NCBI GenBank assembly: GCA_964017235.1 | Contig: OZ024929.1 | Location: forward strand, 63,459,603-63,523,602 | Source of the DNA: Sabellastarte sp. h YS-2021 | Taxonomy: Eukaryota > Annelida > Polychaeta > Sabellida > Sabellidae | Length of the DNA: 64,000 bases | Reading direction: 5' to 3' | Shown here: one piece after another, positions 32,057-42,521 of the stretch | How positions within the stretch are numbered: the first letter of the stretch is position 1 | Layout of the letters: each line of letters opens with the position of its first letter | The notes under the pieces: generated by a model | What the model saw: the letters and a program-made list of their open reading frames with translations, nothing else | Database searches by the model: none | Told to the model about the DNA's origin: nothing | Translations under genes and position numbers: made by a program

Positions 32057-34756
32057 TTATATATGCAAGGTCAAGTCAAAATAAGAGTGGAAAATCGGTT
32101 CCCAATGATAATTTTTGACTAAATGCTTCAATATATTTTCATCCACCAATTTATTAGAATGTATGCGAGATAAAGTATCAGCAATCCTATTTTCTTTACC
32201 AGCAATGTGTTCAATGATTAAATGAACATCATATATTGCTGTGTAAAGCCAAATATTCCTTATGCACAGTGCCAGAAAAGGGTCCCTAGTCTTGCCATTT
32301 TTGACCACCTGGACAACGCTGTGATTGTCACAAAAAATTTTGACGCTTGAATGACGCCAGTGTTGACCCCAAACCCTCAAGGCCAACAAGACATTGAACA
32401 TCTCCAGATGTACGATTGTTAGAACAAAGCCTGGTATCTCCCTCACTGGAGTCGCATATACACGATCTCTCCAGACTGCACCCAACCCAGTAAGGGACGC
32501 ATCCAGGAATAGTGACTGGGTGTCATCGACCGCGTTCTTTTCAATGAAGGTGATCCCATTGAATGAAGGGAGAAACTTAATAAACCAGTCTATATCTGCG
32601 TGAAAGGCCTTGTTTAAATAAATTTTTTGTTTATGACTACCTTCCCTAAATGTGGCCAAAATCCTATTAATAAACACTCGAGCCGGTTTCACTATCTTCT
32701 GTATGTATAAAAGTTTCCCCATCAACGCCTGAAACTTATTTTTAGACAGGTATTTTTGACCCCTGACCTTAACACACTCTGCATAAATATCCTGTAATTT
32801 TTCTTCGTTTATGGCCATTGTGTTACTATCAAGATCAATGTCAATGCCCAAATATGTGAGGCGTTTGGTGGGGGGGGTGAGCTTCGCAATATTCAAGGGG
32901 AGGCCCAGCTCTTGCAACAGTGAACATAATTTATCAAAAGCTACGTCTGCTTTAATTTTTGGTAAAACCGCTACATAATCGTCTATGTAGCAGTGAAGAT
33001 TACAATAATCTCTCATGAAGTAAGCTATGGAGTCTGATAATAATTGGAACGAAGCTGTCCCGAAGATCCAGCCGAACGCGACCGACTTATCCAGATAAAA
33101 ACTGCCCTCCCACTTAATCCCCAACTTAAGGGCATCGACTGGGTCTACAGGTAGATTCCTGAAGGCTCGGGCCACATCTATTTTAAACATAACTGGGTCT
33201 TCCTTGATACTAACAATGTCTTGAACAAAGTCATCAATAGAAGGTAGTTTCAGTACTAAAGGAGTACCATCAAATTTTTCTTTAGTTACCTGATCATTTA
33301 ATGCATTACCCTGGGGGAATGAGAGGTCCATGATGACCCTTCTACTATCCCCATCCTTAGGTCGTGACATTAAAGGTGAACAGTGGAAGTCTTTAGAATC
33401 CACGCTATCAACAGGACCCAGCATGGCCCCCAAACTAATTTCTTTGTTCAAGTACTTCTGTATATCTTGTGGATACTGTCGAGCCGAAAAATGATTGGAT
33501 ACCTCTTGGTTATGCAACCTGTCTGGAGATATCAGGGACAGAGGGAAGCCAAATTTTATGTATTGAATTAATCTGTCATCTGGATAACCCTGCAATTGTC
33601 GCTCCCAAGCTGGGATATTCAGGCCTGATATCAAAGGAATTCTTGCCATGCGATAGTTAGGTAAGTTTGTATTCCTTATGATTGTTCCTATTCTTAAGCA
33701 CTTATCTATCGAATCTATGGCTACAGGCAAACGATCCGGACCAATGAATCGAAAATCTGTACTGTCCAATGCCAGATGACCCACCTTCTTGGTTCGTATA
33801 TTATAATCCGACAGATCGTGGTTGTTACGCGGATTAACCCGAACGCGCTCCCTAATACAAATCCCCATCTTGTCCTCAACAATACCATCAGTCAATGGTT
33901 GTGATTCGACCTTTATACTTTCATCATCACTTTGTACATTAATATTTTCCATCTGATGTATAAGACCATCAATTACATACTGCATATATTTCACATACGA
34001 GCAACCATGGCGCTCCCAAGCTATTTTTTCTCTCATATATTCCCAATAGGCTTGCTTTGCCTCCTGCTTCAAATCCTTTGTGATAAACTGGAATTTTGAA
34101 TCAGTTCGTATTAAAAAGTAACCCCTTCCTACGACTTCCATGTACTGTTCAATATCCCTGTGCAAAATTTGTAATCTTATATCTCCCTTCTCCTGAAACC
34201 ACCAGAAGAAACCCTGGAGGTCAGATCCCTCTTCTCCATCTATATGCAATAGCTGCCGGTGGCGTTCGCCATGGTTACTCACAATGCGAAGCACAGTGTA
34301 TGGTATACTATCGAAGTTTACCATCTGACTCCCCCACACTTTTGTTAGTTCTTCCCATGGCCCGTCCATGGAGATGGCAGCAAACGACAATTTCAACTCA
34401 CCCCAGGCATCAAAAACCCGAAATTTTTTGAACTCTGGTGCCCGACCATCACTGCTGCCACCCCCCTGGACAGCCCCAGACAATATATCATGCTGTAAAT
34501 ATTTAGCATTGTTCATATTACCGTAATACATATTTTCACAACCATTATCATAAGCATTAGTATCATTTTTACACTCTTGCTTATTAACTAAATGCATTCT
34601 GTTCATATAAACACCACTTAATTGTTCATTATTGTTATCTTCATTTAATTTAACTTTATTGTCTGTAACTTTATACACATAGCTCTGTTTTGTCCTTGAT
34701 TGTTCATTATTGTTATCTTCATTTAATTTAACTTTATTGTCTGTTACTTTATACAC
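32057..34756 (-). CDS. Ngaro-like Pol: reverse transcriptase and RNase H
   Basis: 899 codons. The RT domain occupies the middle: a DLSFPQGNALND segment, KIDVARAFRNLPV (first catalytic Asp), AFGWIFGTASFQ, and YIDDY (catalytic pair). RNase H follows, with its acidic residues in LDASLTGLG, HLEMFNVL, FCDNHSVV and AGKENRIADTLSR. It makes cDNA and removes template RNA. The N-terminus contains a duplicated 25-residue block (YKVTDNKVKLNEDNNNEQ, twice). The frame is the same as the gag-like ORF upstream, separated from it by one TAG. Catalytic boxes are intact, so it may be recently active. Confidence 0.9.
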   Translation of the reverse strand: MYKVTDNKVKLNEDNNNEQSRTKQSYVYKVTDNKVKLNEDNNNEQLSGVYMNRMHLVNKQECKNDTNAYDNGCENMYYGNMNNAKYLQHDILSGAVQGGGSSDGRAPEFKKFRVFDAWGELKLSFAAISMDGPWEELTKVWGSQMVNFDSIPYTVLRIVSNHGERHRQLLHIDGEEGSDLQGFFWWFQEKGDIRLQILHRDIEQYMEVVGRGYFLIRTDSKFQFITKDLKQEAKQAYWEYMREKIAWERHGCSYVKYMQYVIDGLIHQMENINVQSDDESIKVESQPLTDGIVEDKMGICIRERVRVNPRNNHDLSDYNIRTKKVGHLALDSTDFRFIGPDRLPVAIDSIDKCLRIGTIIRNTNLPNYRMARIPLISGLNIPAWERQLQGYPDDRLIQYIKFGFPLSLISPDRLHNQEVSNHFSARQYPQDIQKYLNKEISLGAMLGPVDSVDSKDFHCSPLMSRPKDGDSRRVIMDLSFPQGNALNDQVTKEKFDGTPLVLKLPSIDDFVQDIVSIKEDPVMFKIDVARAFRNLPVDPVDALKLGIKWEGSFYLDKSVAFGWIFGTASFQLLSDSIAYFMRDYCNLHCYIDDYVAVLPKIKADVAFDKLCSLLQELGLPLNIAKLTPPTKRLTYLGIDIDLDSNTMAINEEKLQDIYAECVKVRGQKYLSKNKFQALMGKLLYIQKIVKPARVFINRILATFREGSHKQKIYLNKAFHADIDWFIKFLPSFNGITFIEKNAVDDTQSLFLDASLTGLGAVWRDRVYATPVREIPGFVLTIVHLEMFNVLLALRVWGQHWRHSSVKIFCDNHSVVQVVKNGKTRDPFLALCIRNIWLYTAIYDVHLIIEHIAGKENRIADTLSRIHSNKLVDENILKHLVKNYHWEPIFHSYFDLTLHI

Positions 34757-34804
34757 ATAGCTCTGTTTTGTCCTTGCAGGTTGTCCAGGTGATCCTGCTG
34801 GCTC

Positions 34805-36082
34805 CTACCTTGCTGACACTGCCTTGACCTCTTGTGATCTGACGTTCACACGAAAACTACATTTAAATTCTGGATGTGATGAAGTACGACCTTGTTTGGA
34901 ACACAAGGAACAGATATGTCTGTAGATACCGTGGTTACCTTCATTGCTGCACGATCCCTCATTGTAAAATTTGCAAATACGACTCTTCTGTCCGAAGGAA
35001 GACACATTCTGACCATTCATGACTGCAATTTGAGAGGAACTGACACGATTCAGGGCCCATTGTGTGGTATCATGCCATTGAAGCCTACCTTCCTCAACCT
35101 CTGTCATTGAGACAGCCCAGGCGGCCCTCACGGCTGGCCACGGCAAGGCCACGGAATCGTTCAGTGCCAACATCATCTGCTTGAGCACATGTCGCAGCAA
35201 GGTGTTATCGTCGATTTGCAAAGCATTATTGAGCTGACCTACCGCCCACTGTTGCAGGTTCATCTCATCAAATGCCGGTTTCTTGCTGTTTGAAGAGGAC
35301 ACAAAGCCCTCATTGGGCCACCTCACCTCAGGTCTACCCACTGGCATATCTGTTATATTATATCTACCAGATTTTTTTCTATGTAGAAAGCCCTTACCTT
35401 GCAGAACATCATGGTGTGATTGTGTTTCAAACTGGGCTAGAAGGTCAGAAACCGTGGACGCCACGTGAGGCATTGCCCTCAACCGCTCCAAACTGGGGAC
35501 AATCGCGTCCTTGTCGTAGCCTCGCCTCTGCTCCTGCTCTGCTGGTGGTTTATAATTCCCAGGATATCTACTGTCCCGTGACTGAGGATGCAGTGAAGTT
35601 GGTGCTGGCATTCCTTCCCTGGCTGGCCACTTATAAGCATTAAGTAGGCTCGCATGAGGAGTGAGATCTCCCAACTTCTGATCGCCAGGCGATGTGACCT
35701 TGGTCTGTGGTAATTTGAAGGTCACATTGTCCCTAGGTCCCGACTGAGGTGATGATGCTGGGGTTGAGGTGATAGTATTGTTCCGCTCCAGTCTTTCCAA
35801 CCGCTTCATAACTTCCGAGTTTGACTGCTCCAGCCGGGCCAACACACTCAGTACTGTGTGATCTACAGAAGTTGACGACGCTGCTACAGTATGGGGCGGA
35901 CTTGCTACAGAAGCTAACATGGATTGACTATCGTCATTAAGGTACGAACCGTCTTTGCTATTCACCAAGTCCTTACTCTTGCCCTTCTTCACAGCCCCAT
36001 TCTTCTTATTCTTGCCTGGTACAGGAGTTGCCTTCTTTTTCTTAGTCGTAGTTAATGGTGACTTCTTACTAGAAGCAGGCAT
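34805..36082 (-). CDS. Ngaro-like Gag
   Basis: 425 codons. A lysine-rich basic N-terminus (MPASSKKSPLTTTKKKK) is followed by a Ser/Pro-rich middle and a short coiled segment (LARLEQSNSEVMKRLERLE). A capsid-like helical region (LQQWAVGQLNNALQIDD...LNDSVALPWPAVRAAW) comes next. A C-terminal cysteine/histidine cluster (CKFYNEGSC, then YRHICSLCSKQG, H and C) probably binds nucleic acid. It forms the particle or packages RNA by analogy with other retroelements. The stop is TAG at 34807-34805, after which the same frame stays open into Pol. Confidence 0.8.
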   Translation of the reverse strand: MPASSKKSPLTTTKKKKATPVPGKNKKNGAVKKGKSKDLVNSKDGSYLNDDSQSMLASVASPPHTVAASSTSVDHTVLSVLARLEQSNSEVMKRLERLERNNTITSTPASSPQSGPRDNVTFKLPQTKVTSPGDQKLGDLTPHASLLNAYKWPAREGMPAPTSLHPQSRDSRYPGNYKPPAEQEQRRGYDKDAIVPSLERLRAMPHVASTVSDLLAQFETQSHHDVLQGKGFLHRKKSGRYNITDMPVGRPEVRWPNEGFVSSSNSKKPAFDEMNLQQWAVGQLNNALQIDDNTLLRHVLKQMMLALNDSVALPWPAVRAAWAVSMTEVEEGRLQWHDTTQWALNRVSSSQIAVMNGQNVSSFGQKSRICKFYNEGSCSNEGNHGIYRHICSLCSKQGRTSSHPEFKCSFRVNVRSQEVKAVSAR

Positions 36083-36143
36083 TCTTTTGATTTAAAACCA
36101 ACTAAAACAACTAAAACCATAAAATAATTTGATTTTTCATTCA

Positions 36144-36351
36144 CTCTTTTTAACTTCTATCTGTAACCTTGTATGTCCTTCGATTGCAGAATCCAATATG
36201 ATGGACCCTATCGTTTCATACGCTTCATGAAGCGTGAAGTGACCTGCTATTGGTGGAGAACTACGAACCAGAACAGCAATAGTAAATTCTATTAAGGTCG
36301 ACCATAAACTGACTGGACAGGCCCCTATACAGGCCGTGTCGTACACAGTTT
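36144..36351 (-). repeat. Split direct repeat A1
   Basis: 208 bp copy of A2 at the 5' end of the element. A short open frame across it (36370-36137) also exists in A2 and is a by-product of the repeat. Confidence 0.85.
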
Positions 36352-36539
36352 TCAACTTCCTTTTTGACACTATGGATCCAGTGGATTAGACACTGAAAAA
36401 TATACATTTTCTTGCTACTTATTTACATGTATCATCACTGCTACAAAAGTGAAAGCCCGCATTAATAAGTTAAAAATTATAAAAATATAACAGAATTGCT
36501 TAGTTATCCAATCCTTCATATATCTTCAAATCTTTCAAC

Positions 36540-38180
36540 CCAGTAAACATTTTTGAGTTTTGCAAATGTTTGAAAGGAAACATTTTTCAAAGGTTAAAAA
36601 TTATGATGAAAATGTTTTATGTGTACCGTTTATTAAATGTTTAATGGCAAATGTTGGAAAAAACATTTCAAATGAACAAAATTTCTTACAAATATTACTT
36701 TACCTTTACCTAGCAATATTAACCTCAGAGGTCAAATTCAGTATGTTTTTACCCTGCTCACAAATGAAAACATTATTTTTATGTCTAAAATTGTAATATA
36801 GAAGCTTAAAAATTGTACCCCTATTCAATTCTTACCTGCATGTGGGGCAACTTTTGACAACATCCTCTAAAATTTCCTATTGTTTCTTGCTGCTATTTTT
36901 GCAAGTGTTTGACGGTGAACGCTTCTTAAGCATTCTGAAAATATCGGTTTAAAATGTTTGTGATAGAATTTTTTCAATCTATCCTGTAAAACAAATATAG
37001 TTGATTTCAATATAGAAACAAAGAGCGAAGCAGTACATCAAAAAGTTTATTGTTGTCAATATGGAATCAGTTTTAGTATTTTTGGAACAAGAGAGTATAA
37101 AAATAAAATTAATTGATTTTGACAGATGTTATTTTTGTAAAACAGAATCTGAGAGTATATCTCATATATTTTGTAAATGTCCTCATGTTCATCAACTATG
37201 ACATACTTTAAAAGAGTGGATTTACTTAACATTCACATTGATTTTAATAAAACTGCAATGATATTGGGCTATATAGAATCAAATGACCACTTTTGGCCTG
37301 GCAAATTTTGTTGATAATCACTCGTTACTATTTTTTTAGTTCCTCGAAGAAGAAATTACAATTAAATCTTTTTGCCCTGTAAAAATAAATTAAATGCAAA
37401 TTTGTAGAACAGAATCAATTAGCTAAAATCAATTTCTCCACACAAAATTTGACATACCTAGAAAAAACTATATGATGATACTTAAAGAATTAATATTCTG
37501 TCTGATACATAAATGTAAAAAGTAGTGGTTTTAGAAAATATATTATTAAAAAAATTTATATAAAATTAGTGATTGTTAACATTATACCCGGCAGTTAATA
37601 TAACAATTAATAATAAACATGTATATTAATGTATTTTATAACCATGTGTAAAAATTTGGCCCCCTATTGTCTTAAATTTAGTGATATTGAAATGTAAAAA
37701 TTAGTGTTTTTATTGATATTGAAATGTAAAAATTAGTGTTTTTATTATTAATTTGTCAAACTGTTATGAGAGAAAGTTTGTGCTTGACGTTCAATTAAAA
37801 TTAATCATTGTACGCGTGCACTTCTTGTCTATAGATTGTTAAATTGTACAAGTGAAAAAGAAACAAAAATTAAAAGAGAGAATGTTTTCAAAACATTTTT
37901 TATGAAAACAGTTCTAGTAAATGTTTGTAGAACATTTTCAGAGCAAGCATTGACAAAACCTTTTCAACAAATGGTGTTTTTTAAATGTTTTATGTATGCT
38001 GTTTATCAAACATTTCATGATTATTGTTTAATAAACATTGTCAGCATAATGTTCATTTCTTCAGCTATTTTATAAATGTACAAAAAACGTTTCCAGTCCA
38101 ACTCAGTTTCTTGAGTTATTTTATAAACATTTAATAAATGTTTTCAGCTAAAACGTTTGTATAGAGAATGTTTAAAAATT
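36540..38180. repeat. AAATGTTT/AAACATTT-rich region
   Basis: The word AAATGTTT and its inverse recur many times at about 36545-36790 and 37870-38180, and again at 38580-38670. A LINE fragment lies between. No coding signal fits; it looks like a degenerate short-period repeat with many small hairpins. Confidence 0.45.
37050..37520 (+). pseudogene. LINE C-terminal fragment
   Basis: The reading IDFDRCYFCKTESESISHIFCKCPHVHQL matches the CxxC...E..xHxFxxC knuckle that ends many LINE proteins. It is followed by a broken helical tail (stops near 37200 and 37254). No RT remains. Confidence 0.6.
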
Positions 38181-38389
38181 ATTTTTAACAAGAGGGTCAA
38201 AGATGCCCCAAAAGGTGGGTTGCGCAGGCAGCAAGAAGGTTAGGGACTGGTGTAATTAAATTTAGAAACAACTCAAGAAATGTTAGTTAAGGTGAATGTG
38301 CTGAGAAATGTAAAACTTGTAATCTAGGTTACATAATTGTATTTATACTATAAACGGACAAACTAAAGGATGGAATTACACCAATTTCA

Positions 38390-38575
38390 AAAGGAACCTA
38401 GCTGTGATGGTGATCTATCTCGATTTCAAGTTTGATTTCGATTGGACAAACCGTTTTCGAGTTAGAGTCTGGAAACGAAAATGTGTACGGAAACATAGAC
38501 AGACAGACGGACGTCAGACACATCAATCTAATAGGCGGGTTGGTTACATGCATCCCGCCTAAAAAATTACAGTGT
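38390..38575. repeat. Possible dispersed repeat
   Basis: A less AT-rich block with GACAGACAGACGGACG and inverse-like GGCGGG/CCCGCC near its right end. A similar ACAGACAGATAGAAACAGAC run is at about 20260. Probably an old dispersed repeat; uncertain. Confidence 0.3.
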
Positions 38576-38813
38576 CAATGTTTACTTAGAAACATTTACT
38601 AACCCAAAAGATAAAGTTTTAAAATGTTTTTTTAAACATTTAAACTATTTTCAAATGTTTTTAATGTTACAGGGAAAGGTGTTTTTTTTCAATTTGTAAC
38701 TTTATCATGTTGCAATCTTTCATAAATTATAATGAATAACTCTGTACCTAATAATCAAGGGCTGTTGATTATTTATCTGAAACAATAACTTCTGTTCTTG
38801 TTAAATATTTTAG

Positions 38814-38989
38814 ATGCTCTGAGAAGAAATATGAAAACATGTCATCATATCCAAATGTATCAGTGGTCATCACATTTCATGAAAGTGAGAAATTAATTTA
38901 TTTGCTGCATACTTTGCACTCTATTGTGAAACATTCTCCAGCTGAATTGATTCAGGAAATTATTATGATAAACGACAACAGTAGCAAGG
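38814..38989 (+). CDS. GalNAc-transferase-like gene, exon 2 (GT-A domain start)
   Basis: Acceptor TATTTTAG, donor CAAGG|GTAAGA. It encodes the start of the GT27 catalytic domain: YPNVSVVITFHESEKLI, then LLHTLHSIVKHSPAELIQEIIMINDNS. This parallels the family's 'LPxxSVVIxFHNEAxxxLLRTVxSVLxRSPxxLLxEIILVDDxS'. Two oddities: the NEA after FH is replaced by ESE, and the first Asp of the VDD box is Asn (IND). It continues in phase 1 into exon 3. These enzymes transfer GalNAc from UDP-GalNAc to Ser/Thr of proteins in the Golgi lumen. Confidence 0.85.
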
Positions 38990-39249
38990 GTAAGAGCGCA
39001 TTTTTTTCATTATTGGTACTGCAAATGCCAGGGACATGCTTTTTAGGATCAATTGTGATATTCCGGCTTCTCATGGTGGGTCTGCAAAGTAACACAGAGA
39101 GAGAGATTTTATTTTTTTTCATTTAAGTGCCACATACTGTAGCATGAAATTATATTAAAAACATACAGAAATAACTAGCAGCCAGGCCCATATTTGAAGG
39201 GCTTATGAGGCACTGTAAGCCAAAAATGAATTAAATTTAAATGCCACAC

Positions 39250-39416
39250 ATTAAATCAAAGTAAAATAATAAACAAAGTAAAAACAAAGAGCATATAAAA
39301 TAAATAAATTTATTTATTTTATATGCTCTTTGTTTTTACTTTATTTATTATTTTATATGGATACTTAAAAGAGCGAAGCAGCAAAACTTTAATAACTTGG
39401 AATATTAAATCAAAGT
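39250..39416. mobile_element. Palindromic PLE-end unit with 13-bp target duplication
   Basis: A 141-bp insert (39263-39403) flanked by ATTAAATCAAAGT at 39250-39262 and 39404-39416. Two PLE ends meet head to head through one copy of the 14-nt palindrome AAATAAATTTATTT. That 14-mer is the sequence directly after the hammerhead cleavage site in full copies. The right arm runs on to the PLE terminus ...AACTTGGAAT. No ribozyme core is included. Confidence 0.8.
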
Positions 39417-39419
39417 GTC

Positions 39420-40290
39420 AGAAAAACAAAATTACAGTGCACAAAAAGACTAAAGTTAACAACATAACATATTTCAACTAAAGACGCTAGTAATAGAACA
39501 TACAGGTAGTTTACTTAGATTCAAAAAAGATTTTTCTTTTTTGATAGATTTTATATAAATATTTTACAAAACAAAATAATTACATTTTCCCTTTTCTTTA
39601 ATATCTATAGTTTGTCCTGTATATCAAGGTCATACCAATTTTTATATTATGAAGCTAGATGTCCGTTTAAAAATCCTTTTTCTTCAGAATATAAAGGGCA
39701 CAAAAAGACAAAATGGTTTTCAAATTCCAGTCCCCCGACCCCAGGAAGTCAAACCAAGAGCTGCGGAGCATAATTTATTATATATAAAATACATTAACAT
39801 GATTAATAATACTTTAACATGATTAAATAAAACTACTATCATTGAAAAAGTCCCAATACACAGGCTAGCAATATGAATCCAATAATACATGACTTTTGAC
39901 TTTACAAAATTAGTAATAGCGGTGATAACTAACTTTACACTAATAATTACCACAAAGGTCGAATGACCTTGACCCTTGATGTTAAAATGATTAAAGATTA
40001 CACAACAAGGATGACTAACAGTTGTTATCATGAGTTTATCATGTATGAAATCTAGTGTGTTTTTACAAGCTTGAGTGCAAGGTCATCTAAAGGTCAAACC
40101 CAGTAGGTCCCCCCGTTTATTAAATTTCTGATAAACAGGTCGAATGATGTAAGAAAGTGTTAAGCACACCTTGAAACAGGCAAAGAAAGGAGTGAAGTGA
40201 CCTTGACCCAGCATAAACTTTAAAGTCGTTATATGCTACATACATGTACATACAAGCCCTCAAACCCAAACACCGTAGATGTAGGACATT
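39420..40290. other. Intron sequence with AAGGTCA-type words; no gene
   Basis: About 39950-40240 contains several AAGGTCA/TGACCTT words (GGTCGAATGACCTTGACCC, CAAGGTCATCTAAAGGTCAAA). No exon was seen. Confidence 0.4.
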
Positions 40291-40295
40291 TATCC

Positions 40296-41250
40296 TCAGG
40301 AAAATATAGCAGCCATGGACTTAGCCATATCTTCACCCCTTTTTTTATCTCTCTGAATATACAACCAAACACAGTCTGACACCCATGTGCCTGGTTGTTT
40401 TATAAGCTGCAATGGTATGTGTGCATTGTAGGCCAATGTGGCCCCGGATCTTCTAAAGCTATGAATAGTGAAATGTCCTGCTGGGAAATCCAGTTTTGTA
40501 TTTAATTTTGACAAGCATTTTCTAATTCTAGAATCTGTAAGTACTCTCCATTTGGTACCAACAGGAAATTGAAAAAGTGGTTCACTAAGGCCTGGCGAAT
40601 ACAATTTCATGGCAGCCCTGCAGGCTTTGTAAGGGCATAGAACCCCGAATCCTTGGTAAGGAAATGATATCAACCTTGTCTCTAAATTGGTTAGTCTTGG
40701 ACCACTTAAGGATGACTTTCATGAGGTCTTTGGTGAAAACAATATCCCCAGCCGTTAGATGTCTTGAAGAGTCAAATGAGTGTAAGGAATGTGGAGCAAT
40801 ATTTGAAAGTCTAAGAAAGCCAAAAAAGGCTAAAAGAAAAACTGCTTTGAAAATTCTACCCATATAAATTACATCGCACAATTGAATGAGTTTGGTGAGG
40901 GTTTCAACACTAATGATATTTCTCTTGGGAAGGACGATAGGTCTGGTAAGCTTGAGGGATTTAAGAAAATATTTAACATTTTTATGAGACCAGACTGAAT
41001 GGTCCAAGCCATTCATGATAAAGTGAGCTTTGGCTGCAGAAATGTAGTTGCCTATCATATTCACCGTTACCCCATTTCTGGTCAAATACTCCAGAAATGA
41101 CAAAACATGCTCTACTGATATGTCATTTAAAGACAAATGCAAGATCACACAGAACGGAACATATGACCTAAACAGCATTCTGTAACATGACATAGTCTTT
41201 GGCCTGAAAGCCGTTTTAAGACGCTCCCTGGCACTTGAGGCAAGATCCAT
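40296..41250 (-). pseudogene. DIRS/Ngaro-like tyrosine recombinase, frameshifted
   Basis: The N-terminal domain and first catalytic Arg (GFLRLSNIAPHS) are in one frame (41250-40585). The catalytic C-terminus is in another (40673-40296) and contains HSFRRSGA (HxxR) and VWLYIQ (Tyr). The expected second His box reads KQPGTW, where the copy at 31 kb has AHGLW, so that His is lost. It is related to, but clearly diverged from, the complete element at 30-36 kb. Confidence 0.8.
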
Positions 41251-41306
41251 AAGATTCTTGTCGCCTGTAAAACAAAGTGCAAAGTATCATTTTTTTATCA
41301 AAGAAT

Positions 41307-42254
41307 TTATATTTCATAATCTACATGCATAATACTTTCATGTAATTGTAACCAGAGGGGTGCACACACAAGATGATTCAATTTTTGGACGCCTGAATCA
41401 CTTCCTGCCCACCTGGACAGCAGGTCAGCTGTTTCATTATCTTTTCCCATAATATGGACATAAGTGAGGTCAATATCGTGCAGTGCTGCTACCTGCCAGA
41501 CATTGCGTGCGCACGCACCAAGTAATGCGTCTCTTGTCTTATTATGCGTTAGGACGTTCACGACAGCTTGATTGTCACATTTAATCAACAGGCTTTTACC
41601 AGCCCAGTGGGCTGCAAACGCACGCAAAGCGACCAGAATATTGATCATTTCTAGGTGGACTATCGTCCACTGCATGTTGCCATGGGTTATGGGAATGTGA
41701 TACACATAGTTATTCCAAACACCGCCCAAGCCATCCAAACAGGCATCCAATTCAACAGAGTAATCACTGCGTTTGTGCCCATACATGGACATCCCATTGA
41801 AATGCAATAAAAACTTATCAAATCATCTGAGGTCGCATCTAAATGCCTGTGTAAGGGTGATGACGTGTTTTTCATAGTTGCGACGCAAGAGATCCAACAT
41901 GTGGTTGAGAAACACATGGGCAGGACGAACGCACTTATGAATGTATAGTAACTGTCTCAACAAGGATTGGAGTTCACGTTTGGTCCAGTTGACCTTGGTT
42001 TTCCATTCTTTGACCGTCTGTACAATTTGCGTCAACTTCTCTTCTGGTATAGAGATTGTACCCGTTATGGTATTAACCAGAATGCCTAAGCACACTGCTT
42101 CCGTGGTGGGGGGTATGAGTTTCTTTTTGCTAATGGTAAGACCTAAGCGTTCTAAGAGAGCATAAAGACACGCAAACGACCTTTGTGCTACGTCCGGCAC
42201 GCCCACAAAACCGTCAATATAGTTTATGACGCAAAACTGACACAAACGCATCAT
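41307..42254 (-). pseudogene. DIRS/Ngaro-like RT (C-terminal part) and RNase H
   Basis: 42254-41823 begins at the catalytic box, which reads YIDGF instead of YIDDY. It continues through the thumb (SKKKLIPPTTEAVCLGI, LHKCVRPAHVFLNH-like). 41807-41307 is RNase H, with ELDACLDGLGGVW, HLEMINILVAL, KCDNQAVV and GKDNETADLLSRW. A frameshift near 41820 separates the two. The fingers/palm upstream are deleted. Confidence 0.8.
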
Positions 42255-42500
42255 GTAGCGTCATGCGTCACTGACACGCTGTGGTGGTTTAAAATTAGAT
42301 TGAGAAAAATCATCACGACATTTTGAAATAAATCTATCAACTGCGTCAAAACTGACCTTCTTAAGGTGTAAATGATGACCCAGATTGTCTTTTGAAATTC
42401 ATGAATTCATCATCAGGTAATTCAGTGGCATGGTTTCTTTCGTCAATAGCTTGATCCAGGTTATTGAAAAAAGCCTGAAGTCTCACCTTACGGTAAATTT
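42255..42500 (-). pseudogene. Gag-like remnant of the same element
   Basis: On - the reading FNNLDQAIDERNHATELPDDEFMNF followed by a stop and a basic segment does not belong to RT. It resembles the acidic/helical part of a DIRS-type Gag. If so, an internal deletion joins Gag to the middle of RT. Tentative. Confidence 0.35.
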
Positions 42501-42521
42501 TATAAAAAGATAAATGTCTTA

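Larger units (their letters stand above)
30370..36351 (-). mobile_element. Ngaro-like (DIRS order) tyrosine-recombinase retroelement, near complete
   Basis: On the - strand: repeat A1, gag-like ORF, RT-RNase H ORF, tyrosine recombinase, B1, A2, B2. These split direct repeats (A1...B1A2...B2) are the hallmark of Ngaro/PAT elements, which integrate a circular DNA by a tyrosine recombinase instead of a DDE integrase. B1 and A2 overlap by 7 bp (ACAGTTT on +). The same 7 bp sit at both outer ends (30370-30376 and 36345-36351 region), as expected if B1A2 records the circle junction. About 194 bp separate A2 from B2. It sits in intron 1 of the GT27 gene, antisense to it. Confidence 0.85.

Noticed and set aside
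38839..39126. A 95-codon protein starting at the exon 2 ATG
   Set aside because: The reading after 38989 is intronic; the donor site, phase and family alignment show it is an exon, not a complete gene.
41941..42165. + strand frames over the retroelement regions (for example 41941-42165, 34096-34431, 35272-35643, 60251-60598)
   Set aside because: They are opposite-strand shadows of RT, Gag or integrase coding sequence.
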